DNA of 64,000 nucleotides from Spirochaetales bacterium (GTDB lineage Bacteria > Spirochaetota > Spirochaetia > UBA9216). The stretch spans positions 1 through 64,000 of the forward strand of contig JAEINK010000014.1 in assembly GCA_016342585.1 (NCBI GenBank), read 5' to 3'. A program made the position numbers and the translations under genes. The notes beneath the pieces were generated by a model. That model worked only from the letters and a program-made list of their open reading frames with translations. It had not been told where the DNA came from and did no database searches. Below, piece by piece: positions 43,550 through 52,130 of the stretch; position 1 is the first letter of the stretch; each line of letters opens with the position of its first letter.

Positions 43550-44389
43550 ATGAATCCGATATACAGCATGAATGTGAGGGAGCTTCAGGAAGAGTCCGGC
43601 GTACCAATTACAGAGGTTGAAACGGAAACAGACCTCTACTACGCCATGGCTCTTGCCATGTATTCGACTATAGAGAAAAACAATGAAGCCGGCAGATCGA
43701 CTACCATGATACTTCCGGTAGGGCCGGTTTTTCAGTACCGGAGGTTCAGGACATTACTGGACTTCCGGCCTCTTAACCTTTCCGCACTCCACCTCTTTTT
43801 TATGGATGAGTATATCTCTCCCGGTACGATTGAAAGGATTCCGGTGGAGAGTCCCCTGTCATTCCGCGGGTTCATAAAAAGAGAACTAACCAACCCCATG
43901 CCCGAGGGTATGGGATTCAATCCGAAGCAGGTTTATTTTCCCGATCCGGCAGATCCCGCTGATTATGACAAAAAGATTGAAGCCCTCGGCGGAATCGATC
44001 TCTGCCAGGCCGGGGTGGGTATTGTGGGCCACCTGGCCTTTAACGAACCCATATCCTCTTCAAGGATAAGCCTTGATGAGTTCAGGAGACTCCCCACCAG
44101 AGTTGTGGAACTCACAAGAGAGACCATCACCATCAACTCGAATACAGCCCTGAAAGGAGCCTTTGAAGAGGTTCCGGAAAAGGCGATCACAGTCGGCATG
44201 AAACAGATCCTTGAATCCCGCAAGCTGGAAATCTATATGAATAGACCCTGGCAGGCATCGGTACTGCGAAAAGCCCTGATGCTCTCTCCCTCCCCTGAAT
44301 TCCCGGTCACATGCGCCAAGACCCATCCGGATCTTTCCTACACGATAACACCACTGGCTGCCGAGGTTCCGGATCTTGCCTTAAGATGA
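43550..44389 (+). CDS. Glucosamine-6-phosphate deaminase-like (NagB-family) sugar isomerase
   Basis: A 279-residue protein of the NagB/6-phosphogluconolactonase fold. The phosphate loop region is TTMILPVGPV. D86 in FFMDEYIS matches the catalytic D72 of E. coli NagB. The later loop GVGIVGHLAFNEP keeps H161 and E166 (H143 and E148 of NagB), but V159 replaces the D141 that helps open the sugar ring. The enzyme may therefore act on a different or already open substrate, or be impaired. Position after a sugar importer and before an amidohydrolase suggests an amino-sugar-like substrate. Its stop overlaps the start of the next gene (ATGA). Confidence 0.82.
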   Translation: MNPIYSMNVRELQEESGVPITEVETETDLYYAMALAMYSTIEKNNEAGRSTTMILPVGPVFQYRRFRTLLDFRPLNLSALHLFFMDEYISPGTIERIPVESPLSFRGFIKRELTNPMPEGMGFNPKQVYFPDPADPADYDKKIEALGGIDLCQAGVGIVGHLAFNEPISSSRISLDEFRRLPTRVVELTRETITINSNTALKGAFEEVPEKAITVGMKQILESRKLEIYMNRPWQASVLRKALMLSPSPEFPVTCAKTHPDLSYTITPLAAEVPDLALR

Positions 44390-45360
44390 TCCATACCGAT
44401 ATACACCTGCATTTTTGTGCAGCTCCCAGATTGGATGAACTTCTCACATACTGCGGGACAGGCGGTATAGGCAGGGCAGGCCTTGTCTCACTCCCGGACA
44501 GGAAGGCGGGGAATTTCAACAAAGCTGTCATCAACGCAGTAAAACACAACCCCGCCAGGTTCATAGGATTTGGCTGTCTGGATCACAGGCAGCAGAGGAG
44601 TGAAACCGGGGGAGCGGCCCAGGTGAAGGAGCTTTTCAGTGAAGGCTTTACCGGCCTTAAATTGTGGTTGGGAAAACCCCGGACCCAGGTCGATTTTCAG
44701 GTCCGGATGGAGGATTCATACATCACCGGTGCATTGAAAAAATGTGAAGAACTGGGCCTTCCGGTCCTCCTCCACCTGGCAGACCCTCCCCCTTTCTGGG
44801 AACCTGGCGGCCCCTATGGCTCGAAGTCTACCGCAGACAGGACGGATGGAATAAATCATTTCGGTACATTCAATGACTGGATCGACAGGGGACGTGAACT
44901 ATTCACGAAATTTCCGGATGTGGCCTTCCTGGGGGCCCACCTGCTCTTCCTGGCAGGGGGGATGGAAAAGATAAACGAGGTCATGGCGTGCCACCCGAAT
45001 CTACTCCTGGACACGGCCCCGGGCCGCTGGTTCTACCGTATCCTGATCAATCATAAATCTCAGGCAGAAACCTTCTTCGAAAAATACGGGACACGCATCC
45101 TTCTGGGAAGCGACGCCATGTTCTTCCCCGAAGAGTTTACCCTCTTCCCGAAGATGGGGGTAGATGAAAACCTTGAAAGCTTTAACAGAATAAAATCCTT
45201 CCTTTCCGGCAGTACCCGCAAGGGAGAGGGTGAGGTTAACGATCCTTTCCCCTGGCCGGATTATTCTGTTGAAATGAAAATACCATGTCTGAATCTTACG
45301 GAAAAAACCAGAGAACTCATCATGATAAAAAATGCTGATATATTTTTTAAAGGAGTTTAA
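44386..45360 (+). CDS. Amidohydrolase-2 family metal-dependent hydrolase
   Basis: A 324-residue TIM-barrel hydrolase with an N-terminal HxH pair (TDIHLHF), GLKLWLG, a metal-ligand His in LPVLLHLADPP, another in VAFLGAHLLFLAGG, and the catalytic Asp in RILLGSDAMFF. This is the layout of amidohydrolase family 2, whose members hydrolyse lactones or amides or decarboxylate aromatic acids. In this operon a lactone or amide of a sugar is the likely target. The start at 44386 overlaps the NagB-like stop; longer readings would lie inside that gene. The 3' end contains the AAAGGAG ribosome site of the next gene. Confidence 0.8.
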   Translation: MIHTDIHLHFCAAPRLDELLTYCGTGGIGRAGLVSLPDRKAGNFNKAVINAVKHNPARFIGFGCLDHRQQRSETGGAAQVKELFSEGFTGLKLWLGKPRTQVDFQVRMEDSYITGALKKCEELGLPVLLHLADPPPFWEPGGPYGSKSTADRTDGINHFGTFNDWIDRGRELFTKFPDVAFLGAHLLFLAGGMEKINEVMACHPNLLLDTAPGRWFYRILINHKSQAETFFEKYGTRILLGSDAMFFPEEFTLFPKMGVDENLESFNRIKSFLSGSTRKGEGEVNDPFPWPDYSVEMKIPCLNLTEKTRELIMIKNADIFFKGV

Positions 45361-45362
45361 CT

Positions 45363-46472
45363 TTGAGAAAAGCAGTTGTTATTGGATTGGGGATAGGAAT
45401 GGCCCATGCGGCCGGCTATATGGAGAGCCCGGATGCAGACCTCCACGGGGTCTGTGATCTGATCCCTGAGCGCACCTCCCGTATGGGCGGAACCTTTGAG
45501 TCCGGCAGTATGCTCTGCCTGAAACCCCTCTTTACAAAAAATCAGCTCGCTGGAAAATGGGAAAAGGCGGGAGTTAAAGTATATCCGGACATGGCATCCG
45601 TCCTCTCAGATCCGGAGGTGGATATCGTATCGATTTGTACCCCGGACTATCTTCACCTTAATCACCTTAAACTGGCCATGAAGGCCGGTAAAGATATTCT
45701 CCTGGAGAAACCGGTTGGAATAGATATTATGGCAGCCGAAGCCCTTTCCGCTGAAGTATCCGCCTACCCCGGTGCCCTCGGGATCGGGTATGAGTTTCGA
45801 CTGAATCCTGCCATCCTCAAGATGCGGGAGCTGGTTCTCTCCGGAGAGGTCGGTCCAATTGAGGGGTTTTCCCTCTACCACTTCAGAACCCCCTTCCGCC
45901 GGGATAAATGGAACTCCTGGATTCAGAAAAGGGAGTACTCGGGTGGTCTTATAATTGAGGAAACCTGCCACTGGTTCGATCTCGCCCGATACATCACAGG
46001 GAAAGAGGTTGAAAGCCTCCATTGCCTGACGACGGGAGGTGTCCATCAGGATTTTGACTTCGAAGATATTGCCTATATAAACGGAACCTTTAAGGAGAGG
46101 GGGATCCTTCAGATATCTCACAGTCTGACTGGCTTCGACTTCTCCCTGCAACTATGTCTTCACGGCCAAAAAGGAACGGTGTGGTGCGGACTGAAAGAGG
46201 AGAACTACTCCTCCCTGGATGGCGGGGCTTCGGATCATATCGGGATAGTAAGCTTCGGAAAACCAGGGATGAGCCCGGCCGATGCCAGGATTTGGAAATG
46301 GGGGAAGGAAGCGACCGAACCGCAAAATATCAGGGATCTGGTGAAAGAGTTTGCCGCACGCTCGGCCCAAAATGTTCCTCAGAGGGCCAGCTGGGAGGAT
46401 GGTTGCCAATCTTTGAGGTTATCGGTCAAAGCCCTGGAATCGGCCAGACTCGGAAAGATTGTAAAAACCTGA
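45363..46472 (+). CDS. Gfo/Idh/MocA family dehydrogenase
   Basis: A 369-residue NAD(P)-dependent oxidoreductase with a Rossmann start (AVVIGLGIGMAHAAGYM), VDIVSICTPDYLHLNH, the EKP motif (ILLEKPVGID), and a C-terminal domain with GGLIIEETCHWFDLARYITG holding the catalytic His and Asp. It probably oxidises or reduces a sugar taken up by the transporter encoded upstream. The start codon is TTG at 45363, supported by AAAGGAG at 45349-45355 with seven bases of spacing; no ATG lies near. It is the last gene of the operon, ending 32 bases from the convergent ROK gene. Confidence 0.87.
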   Translation: MRKAVVIGLGIGMAHAAGYMESPDADLHGVCDLIPERTSRMGGTFESGSMLCLKPLFTKNQLAGKWEKAGVKVYPDMASVLSDPEVDIVSICTPDYLHLNHLKLAMKAGKDILLEKPVGIDIMAAEALSAEVSAYPGALGIGYEFRLNPAILKMRELVLSGEVGPIEGFSLYHFRTPFRRDKWNSWIQKREYSGGLIIEETCHWFDLARYITGKEVESLHCLTTGGVHQDFDFEDIAYINGTFKERGILQISHSLTGFDFSLQLCLHGQKGTVWCGLKEENYSSLDGGASDHIGIVSFGKPGMSPADARIWKWGKEATEPQNIRDLVKEFAARSAQNVPQRASWEDGCQSLRLSVKALESARLGKIVKT

Positions 46473-46504
46473 AATGAACATTACGGCGATTAAGATCCGT
46501 CGTT

Positions 46505-47707
46505 TTAGAGGTGGCCATCCTGACGAAAATATTCACTGAACACAAGATCACAGGCTCCCATACCCGCATGAAGAGGATTGTACTCCACTGGGATGAAGTT
46601 GGGGTGCCTTCCTCCGGGAGCAAAGGTGAACCGGCTGTCAGCCTCTTTCACCCTGGTAACAAGATCTTCACTGAAGGTTCGGCTCCTGCTGATTATCAAA
46701 TAACTTTCGGGACTGAATAGATTGTTCAGATTCTGAATCGTATGAGAGAGGATATCCCCCTTCTCCCGGATAAAGGCATCAACCTTCCCTTGTATTTCCG
46801 GATCATCCGAATCATGGAGAGATTTTTCCAACTCCTCCAAAGAATCAAGGACCACGATTGAAGAGAGGTCTTCAAGGATTGCCCCTTCGGAGAGGTATGT
46901 TTCAAGACATCCACGCCTGCCGCAGCTGCACTCCCTCCCCTTGGGATCCACCGAGATGTGTCCCAGCTCAACGGTAGTTATACTGCCGGCGGTAAGAACT
47001 TTTCCATCATTAATATAAGCCCCGCCGACTCCTCCCCGGATAAGGATGGCCATTATAGGACCCTTTTTTATTTCGGTATTCATGTTGTACTCATTCATGG
47101 CGATTACCGAACAGTTGTTATTGACATAGACGGGAAGATTAAGATTTTCCTCCAGGTACGTTTTTAGATCGAAATTAACAAGGCCGTTGATCCGCGAATA
47201 ATAAATTACCTTTCCGGTTTTTGTATCCACCCTTCCCGGAGCGCCAAGGCCGACCCCTATCACCATATCAGGATCTATACCCGCCGACTTTATGGCGTTT
47301 TCGATCAGCTCCTTAAGAATCAGCAGGACCTGCTGCCCATCTATCCCCTTATTAATCTCTATGGTTTGGGACAGTATGGTTTCACGGGTCAGGTTTGAGA
47401 TTACGACAGTTGCCGCATCAGACCAGAACTCCACACCCACGATATAGCCTGCTTCTGGATTCAGAGTATAGAAAACGGGTTTTCGCCCCTTCTTTTCCAC
47501 ACTCTCCCGGGGCCTTGTGGTGACTTGAATAAGCTTCTGCTCCTCCAAATTATTGAAGATGCGGAGGATAGTCGGTGCTTTCAAGCCAGTAATCTCCACA
47601 ACCTCACTTTGAGAAAGGTTGTCCTTTTGTTGAATCAGTCTGAGGACAAGCTTTTCATTGCCTTTTCGTATGTCTTTTCCCCGCAGGGCTGTTTTTCCAC
47701 TCTTCAT
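46505..47707 (-). CDS. ROK-family transcriptional repressor (NagC/XylR-like)
   Basis: A 400-residue regulator. An N-terminal winged helix-turn-helix (LSQSEVVEITGLKAPTILRIFNNL) is followed by a ROK sugar-kinase-like domain with the zinc motif CSCGRRGCLETYLS, GVGLGAPGRVD and ILIRGGVGGAYI. Such proteins repress sugar operons and release DNA when they bind the sugar or sugar phosphate. It converges on the 40-46.5 kb operon and is its probable repressor. The octamer GTAAGAAA, part of the element at the 40.4 kb promoter, also occurs on the minus strand at 47778-47785, about 70 bases before this gene's start, which fits autoregulation. Confidence 0.9.
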   Translation of the reverse strand: MKSGKTALRGKDIRKGNEKLVLRLIQQKDNLSQSEVVEITGLKAPTILRIFNNLEEQKLIQVTTRPRESVEKKGRKPVFYTLNPEAGYIVGVEFWSDAATVVISNLTRETILSQTIEINKGIDGQQVLLILKELIENAIKSAGIDPDMVIGVGLGAPGRVDTKTGKVIYYSRINGLVNFDLKTYLEENLNLPVYVNNNCSVIAMNEYNMNTEIKKGPIMAILIRGGVGGAYINDGKVLTAGSITTVELGHISVDPKGRECSCGRRGCLETYLSEGAILEDLSSIVVLDSLEELEKSLHDSDDPEIQGKVDAFIREKGDILSHTIQNLNNLFSPESYLIISRSRTFSEDLVTRVKEADSRFTFAPGGRHPNFIPVEYNPLHAGMGACDLVFSEYFRQDGHL

Positions 47708-47858
47708 CTTTACTTCTATTTGCGTTAGTATATATTTAACAAAGTAAAAAGTGATTTAAGACAAGCCACCCTATTACTTTCTTACCCTAAAAAACATAGT
47801 AACCCATTCACGCTCATACCGCAAGTCTTAGTTAATGTTCCGACCTCCTGTGTTTTAT

Positions 47859-49526
47859 TCAATGACTATCACGTTTCAGATAATATTTATAAGCGAGAGA
47901 AAGAAGAATCCCCAGAGCAGCATAACGCCACACCCAGAAGGGTAAACCGAGGAAGAGGTTCACCGGAATTTTATCCCAATTCCAGATATCCGAACCGGCC
48001 GCAACAGGAATAAGAAAAAAGAGGAGCCGGTAATCAAATTTAAAAGTGATTACAGATTCAGCAACAGGAGTCCCCCGATGGTGTCGGGAGAGGAGGAGCG
48101 GCGCAGCCAGAGAGAGGAGAATAAACAGACTTATAACAACAATGAGTATGGGTATAACCGGCAGCATACCGGAGACCTCAAAAACTCCGAGAAAAAAAAG
48201 AAGAACCAGAATCTCTCCTGCAATAATAGAGACGACGGCCCCGAACCAATGGGCCCGCTTCCAATAGAGTCCGCCGATGAAAGCGGGGGTTAGAACACTC
48301 AAACCATTGAAGGTTGTTTTATTGATAAAGGCAAGGATCTCTGCCGGGGGATTGACGGCAATCAGAAAGCCGGTACACCCCAGAATAAGAACTATCATCC
48401 TTCCCACGGCAGGACTGCCTTTCCATTTTCCGGGCAGAAAATCACGCTGGAGAAGGGAGGAGATGGAAAGGAGCTGAGAATCCATAGTGGACATGAGGGC
48501 GGCCAGGCTTCCGGTAAGGAGGATTGTACCAAGCAGCTCACCCGCATGAAGCCTTAAAAGCAGGGGAAAGATCGAATCGCTCTGCCCGGCAGGAAGATCC
48601 GGAAAAACATTTTGCCCCATCACACCAATGGATATCGTAAGAAAAAAGAGCCAGGTTGTGATCAGCGGATAGAGGATGATCGTTACATTGAGTGATTTTT
48701 CATCCCGGGCGGCCAGGAACCTCTGAAAAAGCTGGGGAAACATGGGATCCGCAAAAAACCAGAGGAGCAGGTAGGAGAACCAGATGCCGGGCCCCAAACC
48801 TCCGGTACCGCTTCGCGTAAAGAGTTCCGGTGATTGAACAAGCAGCTCCTCGTGTATAGTGATGAAGCCCCCGCTCTTAATCGAGATTATGATAAAGGAA
48901 GTAAAAGTGAACCCTATCATCATCACAGCCTGAATCAGATCGGTCCAGATGATAGATCGCAGGCCACCGGAAAAGACATAGAAGATAACAAACAGGCTGA
49001 TGATGAAGGCTCCGACAAGGTAGGGTATCCCGGTCAGAGAGAAGAGTGAGCGGCCTGCGGCTACCGCCTGAATAGCGATATAGGGCAGGGTAAAAAAGAC
49101 GAGAACACCGGAAATAAGCAGTTTCAAAAGTTTCGATCCATACCTGTAGGAGATATAATCTGATGGGGTTAAAAAACCGGCCCCGCCGGTTTCGCCATTA
49201 CCCGGAGGGCCAGCGCTTCTATCAGCCTCGGACAATCTTCGGATTCGCTTTCCGATCAGAATGAAAGAGAGAACCATAAACCCCGTGCCGAAACCCATCA
49301 CCGGATAGAATGAATACCCCATCCTGTACCCCGCCCCGGAGAGGCCGAAGATTGTAAAAGCCGAAAAATTGGTGGCAGACATTGTGAAAAAGAGAAGAAG
49401 CCCCCCGATACTGCTGCCGGCGAGGTAATACTCCCGGATGGAAGTCCCCGCACGCCTGCGAAAAGAGAGTCCTAAAATCAATGTCAGTAGAAGATAAACA
49501 GAGACAACGATTACACCTTTATTCAT
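47859..49526 (-). CDS. Sodium:solute symporter family (SSS) transporter
   Basis: A 555-residue polytopic transporter with about 13 helices. SSS features include TSIREYYLAGSSIGG and MSATNFSAFTIFGLSGAGY in the first helices, VFSGGLRSIIWTDLIQAVMM in the middle, and ALMSTMDSQLLSISSLLQRD, which contributes sodium-site Ser/Asp residues. It would import a small solute such as a sugar, amino acid or organic acid with sodium, common in marine bacteria. The substrate cannot be told from sequence. It lies upstream of the ROK gene on the same strand with a 151-base gap; no catabolic partner is adjacent. Confidence 0.9.
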   Translation of the reverse strand: MNKGVIVVSVYLLLTLILGLSFRRRAGTSIREYYLAGSSIGGLLLFFTMSATNFSAFTIFGLSGAGYRMGYSFYPVMGFGTGFMVLSFILIGKRIRRLSEADRSAGPPGNGETGGAGFLTPSDYISYRYGSKLLKLLISGVLVFFTLPYIAIQAVAAGRSLFSLTGIPYLVGAFIISLFVIFYVFSGGLRSIIWTDLIQAVMMIGFTFTSFIIISIKSGGFITIHEELLVQSPELFTRSGTGGLGPGIWFSYLLLWFFADPMFPQLFQRFLAARDEKSLNVTIILYPLITTWLFFLTISIGVMGQNVFPDLPAGQSDSIFPLLLRLHAGELLGTILLTGSLAALMSTMDSQLLSISSLLQRDFLPGKWKGSPAVGRMIVLILGCTGFLIAVNPPAEILAFINKTTFNGLSVLTPAFIGGLYWKRAHWFGAVVSIIAGEILVLLFFLGVFEVSGMLPVIPILIVVISLFILLSLAAPLLLSRHHRGTPVAESVITFKFDYRLLFFLIPVAAGSDIWNWDKIPVNLFLGLPFWVWRYAALGILLSLAYKYYLKRDSH

Positions 49527-49641
49527 ACCATCCCCTTTAAAGAGCCGGGATGGCCCGAAAAGCGGCCTGGCATAACCCTTATACTATCTTTTTATATAAA
49601 CCAATAAAAAAAATCAAGAGAAGAGGGAGCAATAAGTTCAG

Positions 49642-50601
49642 TTACTCCAGCGAAAAGGGGGAAGAGCTTTTATACTCACCTTGAGTATCATTTTCAAAGA
49701 GAAAGAGGGGGGCAATATTTTTTATAAAACCGGAAAGGCTCCTGCACATCTCCTCCTCAAGTTCCTCTGAGCTCTCAATGTACAATACATTCTTCACCAT
49801 GGACGCCGTACGGAAGTAAAAATATTCCCGGGCATCACTCTTCCGATCCTCCTGATAAATCAGGCATTTTCGGATATCGGCAGCCACTTCCTCTGGAATT
49901 TCAGAAAAATCGATATACCGGCTCCCATCTCCCTTTATCCAGCCGGAGACATAAAGTACGGGTTCATCATCTTCCGTGGATTCACGGCTCTGAATAAGTC
50001 CTGTCTCCCCGGTCAATTTGAACTGATTTCTTATGACGTTCAAAACCCGGACAGCCAGTTCCCCGAGGGAGTCTGATCGAATCAAATCCGGATAAACATC
50101 AAAGAAACCTTGAGTATAATGATTAAGGCTCTCCATCTTTTTCAGATCATTATAAGCCCGGATACAGGAAGATGTTATTGTGTAGAGAACATCTACCGAA
50201 AGCTGTGTCTTTTCCCGGTAATCGTTTATATCATATTTATGAACAATTTCCCGGATAGAAAGCGCTCCGGGCTGACCCGTGCGTAAAACAATACGGGTAA
50301 ATTTATTCTCCAGTTTCTTGCGTATATATTCCACCAGACGAAACCCGCTGTCATCACGCTCCATGATTACATCCATAAAAACCAGGGCCAGGTCCTCCTC
50401 CCGGGATAAAACCTCCCGGGCCTCCTTCTCCGAATAGGCATTGAGGAGGGTCACAGATCTTCCCAGGAATTTCCAGTTTTCCATAATAATCTTGGTCATT
50501 TGATGTACGGAGATCTCATCATCAACAATAAGAACCTTCCAACTCTTCTCTTTATTCACGGAGATATTATCCTCTTTAAGCGAAAAATTCAGTCGCGGCA
50601 T
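49642..50601 (-). CDS. Response regulator with DUF3369-type domain, no output domain
   Basis: A 319-residue protein. The receiver domain has VLIVDDE, the phospho-acceptor Asp in ALVFMDVIMERDDSGF, and a DYREKTQLSVD segment in place of the usual KP. Residues about 160-310 form a DUF3369-like, GAF-related sensory domain (VLNVIRNQFKLTGETG, VSGWIKGDGSRYID). In related proteins this order is followed by an HD-GYP or kinase output, which is missing here. The start at 50601 has AGAGGAA upstream and follows the HPt stop by seven bases. It forms a phosphorelay pair with the HPt protein; no kinase is nearby, so the input kinase is encoded elsewhere. Confidence 0.83.
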   Translation of the reverse strand: MPRLNFSLKEDNISVNKEKSWKVLIVDDEISVHQMTKIIMENWKFLGRSVTLLNAYSEKEAREVLSREEDLALVFMDVIMERDDSGFRLVEYIRKKLENKFTRIVLRTGQPGALSIREIVHKYDINDYREKTQLSVDVLYTITSSCIRAYNDLKKMESLNHYTQGFFDVYPDLIRSDSLGELAVRVLNVIRNQFKLTGETGLIQSRESTEDDEPVLYVSGWIKGDGSRYIDFSEIPEEVAADIRKCLIYQEDRKSDAREYFYFRTASMVKNVLYIESSEELEEEMCRSLSGFIKNIAPLFLFENDTQGEYKSSSPFSLE

Positions 50602-50608
50602 AATTCCT

Positions 50609-51010
50609 CTATTCCATGCATCCCCGGGCCAGGAGAAACGCATTGAGTTCACTCAGGACAAGGGAGAGTTCATCGGAAAAGTTATCTACCTCTACCTCTG
50701 AAGGCATAACCATACCCCGTTTCATATCCGCTTCAAGACTCAAGGCACTCCGATAGAGTTCATCGGCACCAAGATTCCCGGCAAGCGATTTAATACTATG
50801 GACAAAACGATGCGCTTCAAACAAGTCTTTCCTGGCAAGGAGTTCGGAAAGTTTTGCTCCTCTCTCATAATATTCATCATAAAATTTGGTGAGGAATTTT
50901 ATATACATAGCAGGGCTTCCACCCAATCGATTAAGTGCACTTCTGGTATCTAAACCAGGCAGACCATCAGCGATCTCGCCAATTTCAGATTTCAACTGTT
51001 CATCAGTCAT
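50609..51010 (-). CDS. Histidine phosphotransfer (HPt) domain protein
   Basis: A 133-residue all-helical HPt protein with the phospho-accepting His in HRFVHSIKSLAGNLGADEL, matching the HPt consensus H-S-x-K-x-x-A-x-x-x-G. The helix before it contains the expected FLTKFYDEYYERG. The start at 51010 has GAGG eight bases upstream; a GTG start at 51061 would add 17 residues without a ribosome site. It is co-transcribed with the response regulator, to which it probably passes phosphate, and is divergent from the RND efflux operon. Confidence 0.85.
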   Translation of the reverse strand: MTDEQLKSEIGEIADGLPGLDTRSALNRLGGSPAMYIKFLTKFYDEYYERGAKLSELLARKDLFEAHRFVHSIKSLAGNLGADELYRSALSLEADMKRGMVMPSEVEVDNFSDELSLVLSELNAFLLARGCME

Positions 51011-51108
51011 TGTTTCGAACCTCATAGGTAAATCATAATTTATTATGTACTCACAGTCCACTTTTTGAGCTTTTTTTTTAAAAAAGAGGTAAATAATAGA
51101 AACATTTT

Positions 51109-51139
51109 GTCTAATCTATAGACATATATTTGCTATAAT
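51109..51139 (+). promoter_or_regulatory. Promoter region of the RND efflux operon with an inverted repeat
   Basis: A perfect TATAAT (51134-51139) lies 23 bases before the fusion-protein ATG. No good -35 element sits 17 bases upstream; instead GTCTA-N5-TAGAC (51109-51123) covers that region, which suggests an operator or an activator-dependent promoter. AAGGAAG at 51150 is the ribosome site. Confidence 0.4.
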
Positions 51140-51161
51140 TGAAGAGATAAGGAAGATATAA

Positions 51162-52130
51162 ATGACAAAGAAAAAAAAATCCAAGGCATGGATCCCTTTT
51201 GCAATAATAATACTCGTGATCTCCGGATTTATCGGATTCAGAATCCTGGGAATCGTAAATCCAGAGGCAATATCAGGAATGAAACAGGATTCCGGGAATG
51301 AATCGGAAAATGAAGTGGAAGAATCGGTATTTGCCATAAATACAGCCATATCCAAAATTATGGAAGTAAATGAATATCTGGACCTTAATGGAGATGTGGT
51401 TGCGGCCACCACAGTAGAGGTATACCCTGAAACCACTGGAAAACTGATAAGGATTCCAGTAAAAGTAGGCAGTTATGTGCGCAAGGATGATGTGGTCGCC
51501 TGGATTGATCCTTCACGCCCCGGAATGAATTATGCGGAGAGTCCTGTTAAATCGCCAATCACAGGGACAGTAACCGGCGTATACGGTTCGGTAGGCGGGA
51601 TGGCCGCCCCCCAGGGGCCCCTCCTCTCGGTGGGGGATCTTTCATCACTCCAGGTCAATGTCTATGTACCGGAAATATTTACCTCTAGAATATATAAGGG
51701 GATGAATGGAACATTGAGTTTCGAAACTTTTCCCGGAGAAACCTTCCCTGCCAGAGTTCAGGAGATAAGCCCGGTAGTGGATCCGATCAGCCGGACAATG
51801 GAAGTAACACTCTCCATCACAGGCGGCAGGAATAAGCTGAAAGCGGGCATGTTTGCTGAAGTCAGCCTGGTCATTGAGAAGAAGAGTACGGCCATCACCG
51901 TTCCCTCCGATTGTATAGTCCGGAGATTCGACAATACATATATTTTTACCATTCAGGGAGATTTTGTGAAAATGGTCCCGGTTGTCCCGGGCATCTCCGA
52001 GAATGGATTCACCGAGATTCTGGAAGGAATCGAAGCGGAACAGGAGATTGTATACCAGGGGATGAACCTCCTTGAAGATGGTGCAAAAGTTAGAATCGTA
52101 AACAGAGTAGACGCATATGAGTCTCTCTAA
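51162..52130 (+). CDS. RND efflux membrane-fusion (periplasmic adaptor) protein
   Basis: A 322-residue adaptor. An N-terminal membrane anchor (WIPFAIIILVISGFIGFRIL) is followed by a barrel/lipoyl region (GDVVAATTVEVYPETTGKL..., SPVKSPITGTVTGVYGSVGG) and a C-terminal beta-barrel (VYVPEIFTSRIYKGM, RVQEISPVVDPISRTMEV). The coiled-coil hairpin between the lipoyl halves is short or absent, which differs from AcrA and resembles compact adaptors. It links the inner-membrane RND pump to the outer membrane; no TolC-type gene is in the cluster. Its end overlaps the RND gene by 14 bases. Confidence 0.9.
   Translation: MTKKKKSKAWIPFAIIILVISGFIGFRILGIVNPEAISGMKQDSGNESENEVEESVFAINTAISKIMEVNEYLDLNGDVVAATTVEVYPETTGKLIRIPVKVGSYVRKDDVVAWIDPSRPGMNYAESPVKSPITGTVTGVYGSVGGMAAPQGPLLSVGDLSSLQVNVYVPEIFTSRIYKGMNGTLSFETFPGETFPARVQEISPVVDPISRTMEVTLSITGGRNKLKAGMFAEVSLVIEKKSTAITVPSDCIVRRFDNTYIFTIQGDFVKMVPVVPGISENGFTEILEGIEAEQEIVYQGMNLLEDGAKVRIVNRVDAYESL

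Noticed and set aside
46473..46504. Bidirectional terminator between the dehydrogenase and ROK genes
   Set aside because: Only about six base pairs including a G-U can form, with a short T-run on one side; too weak to call.
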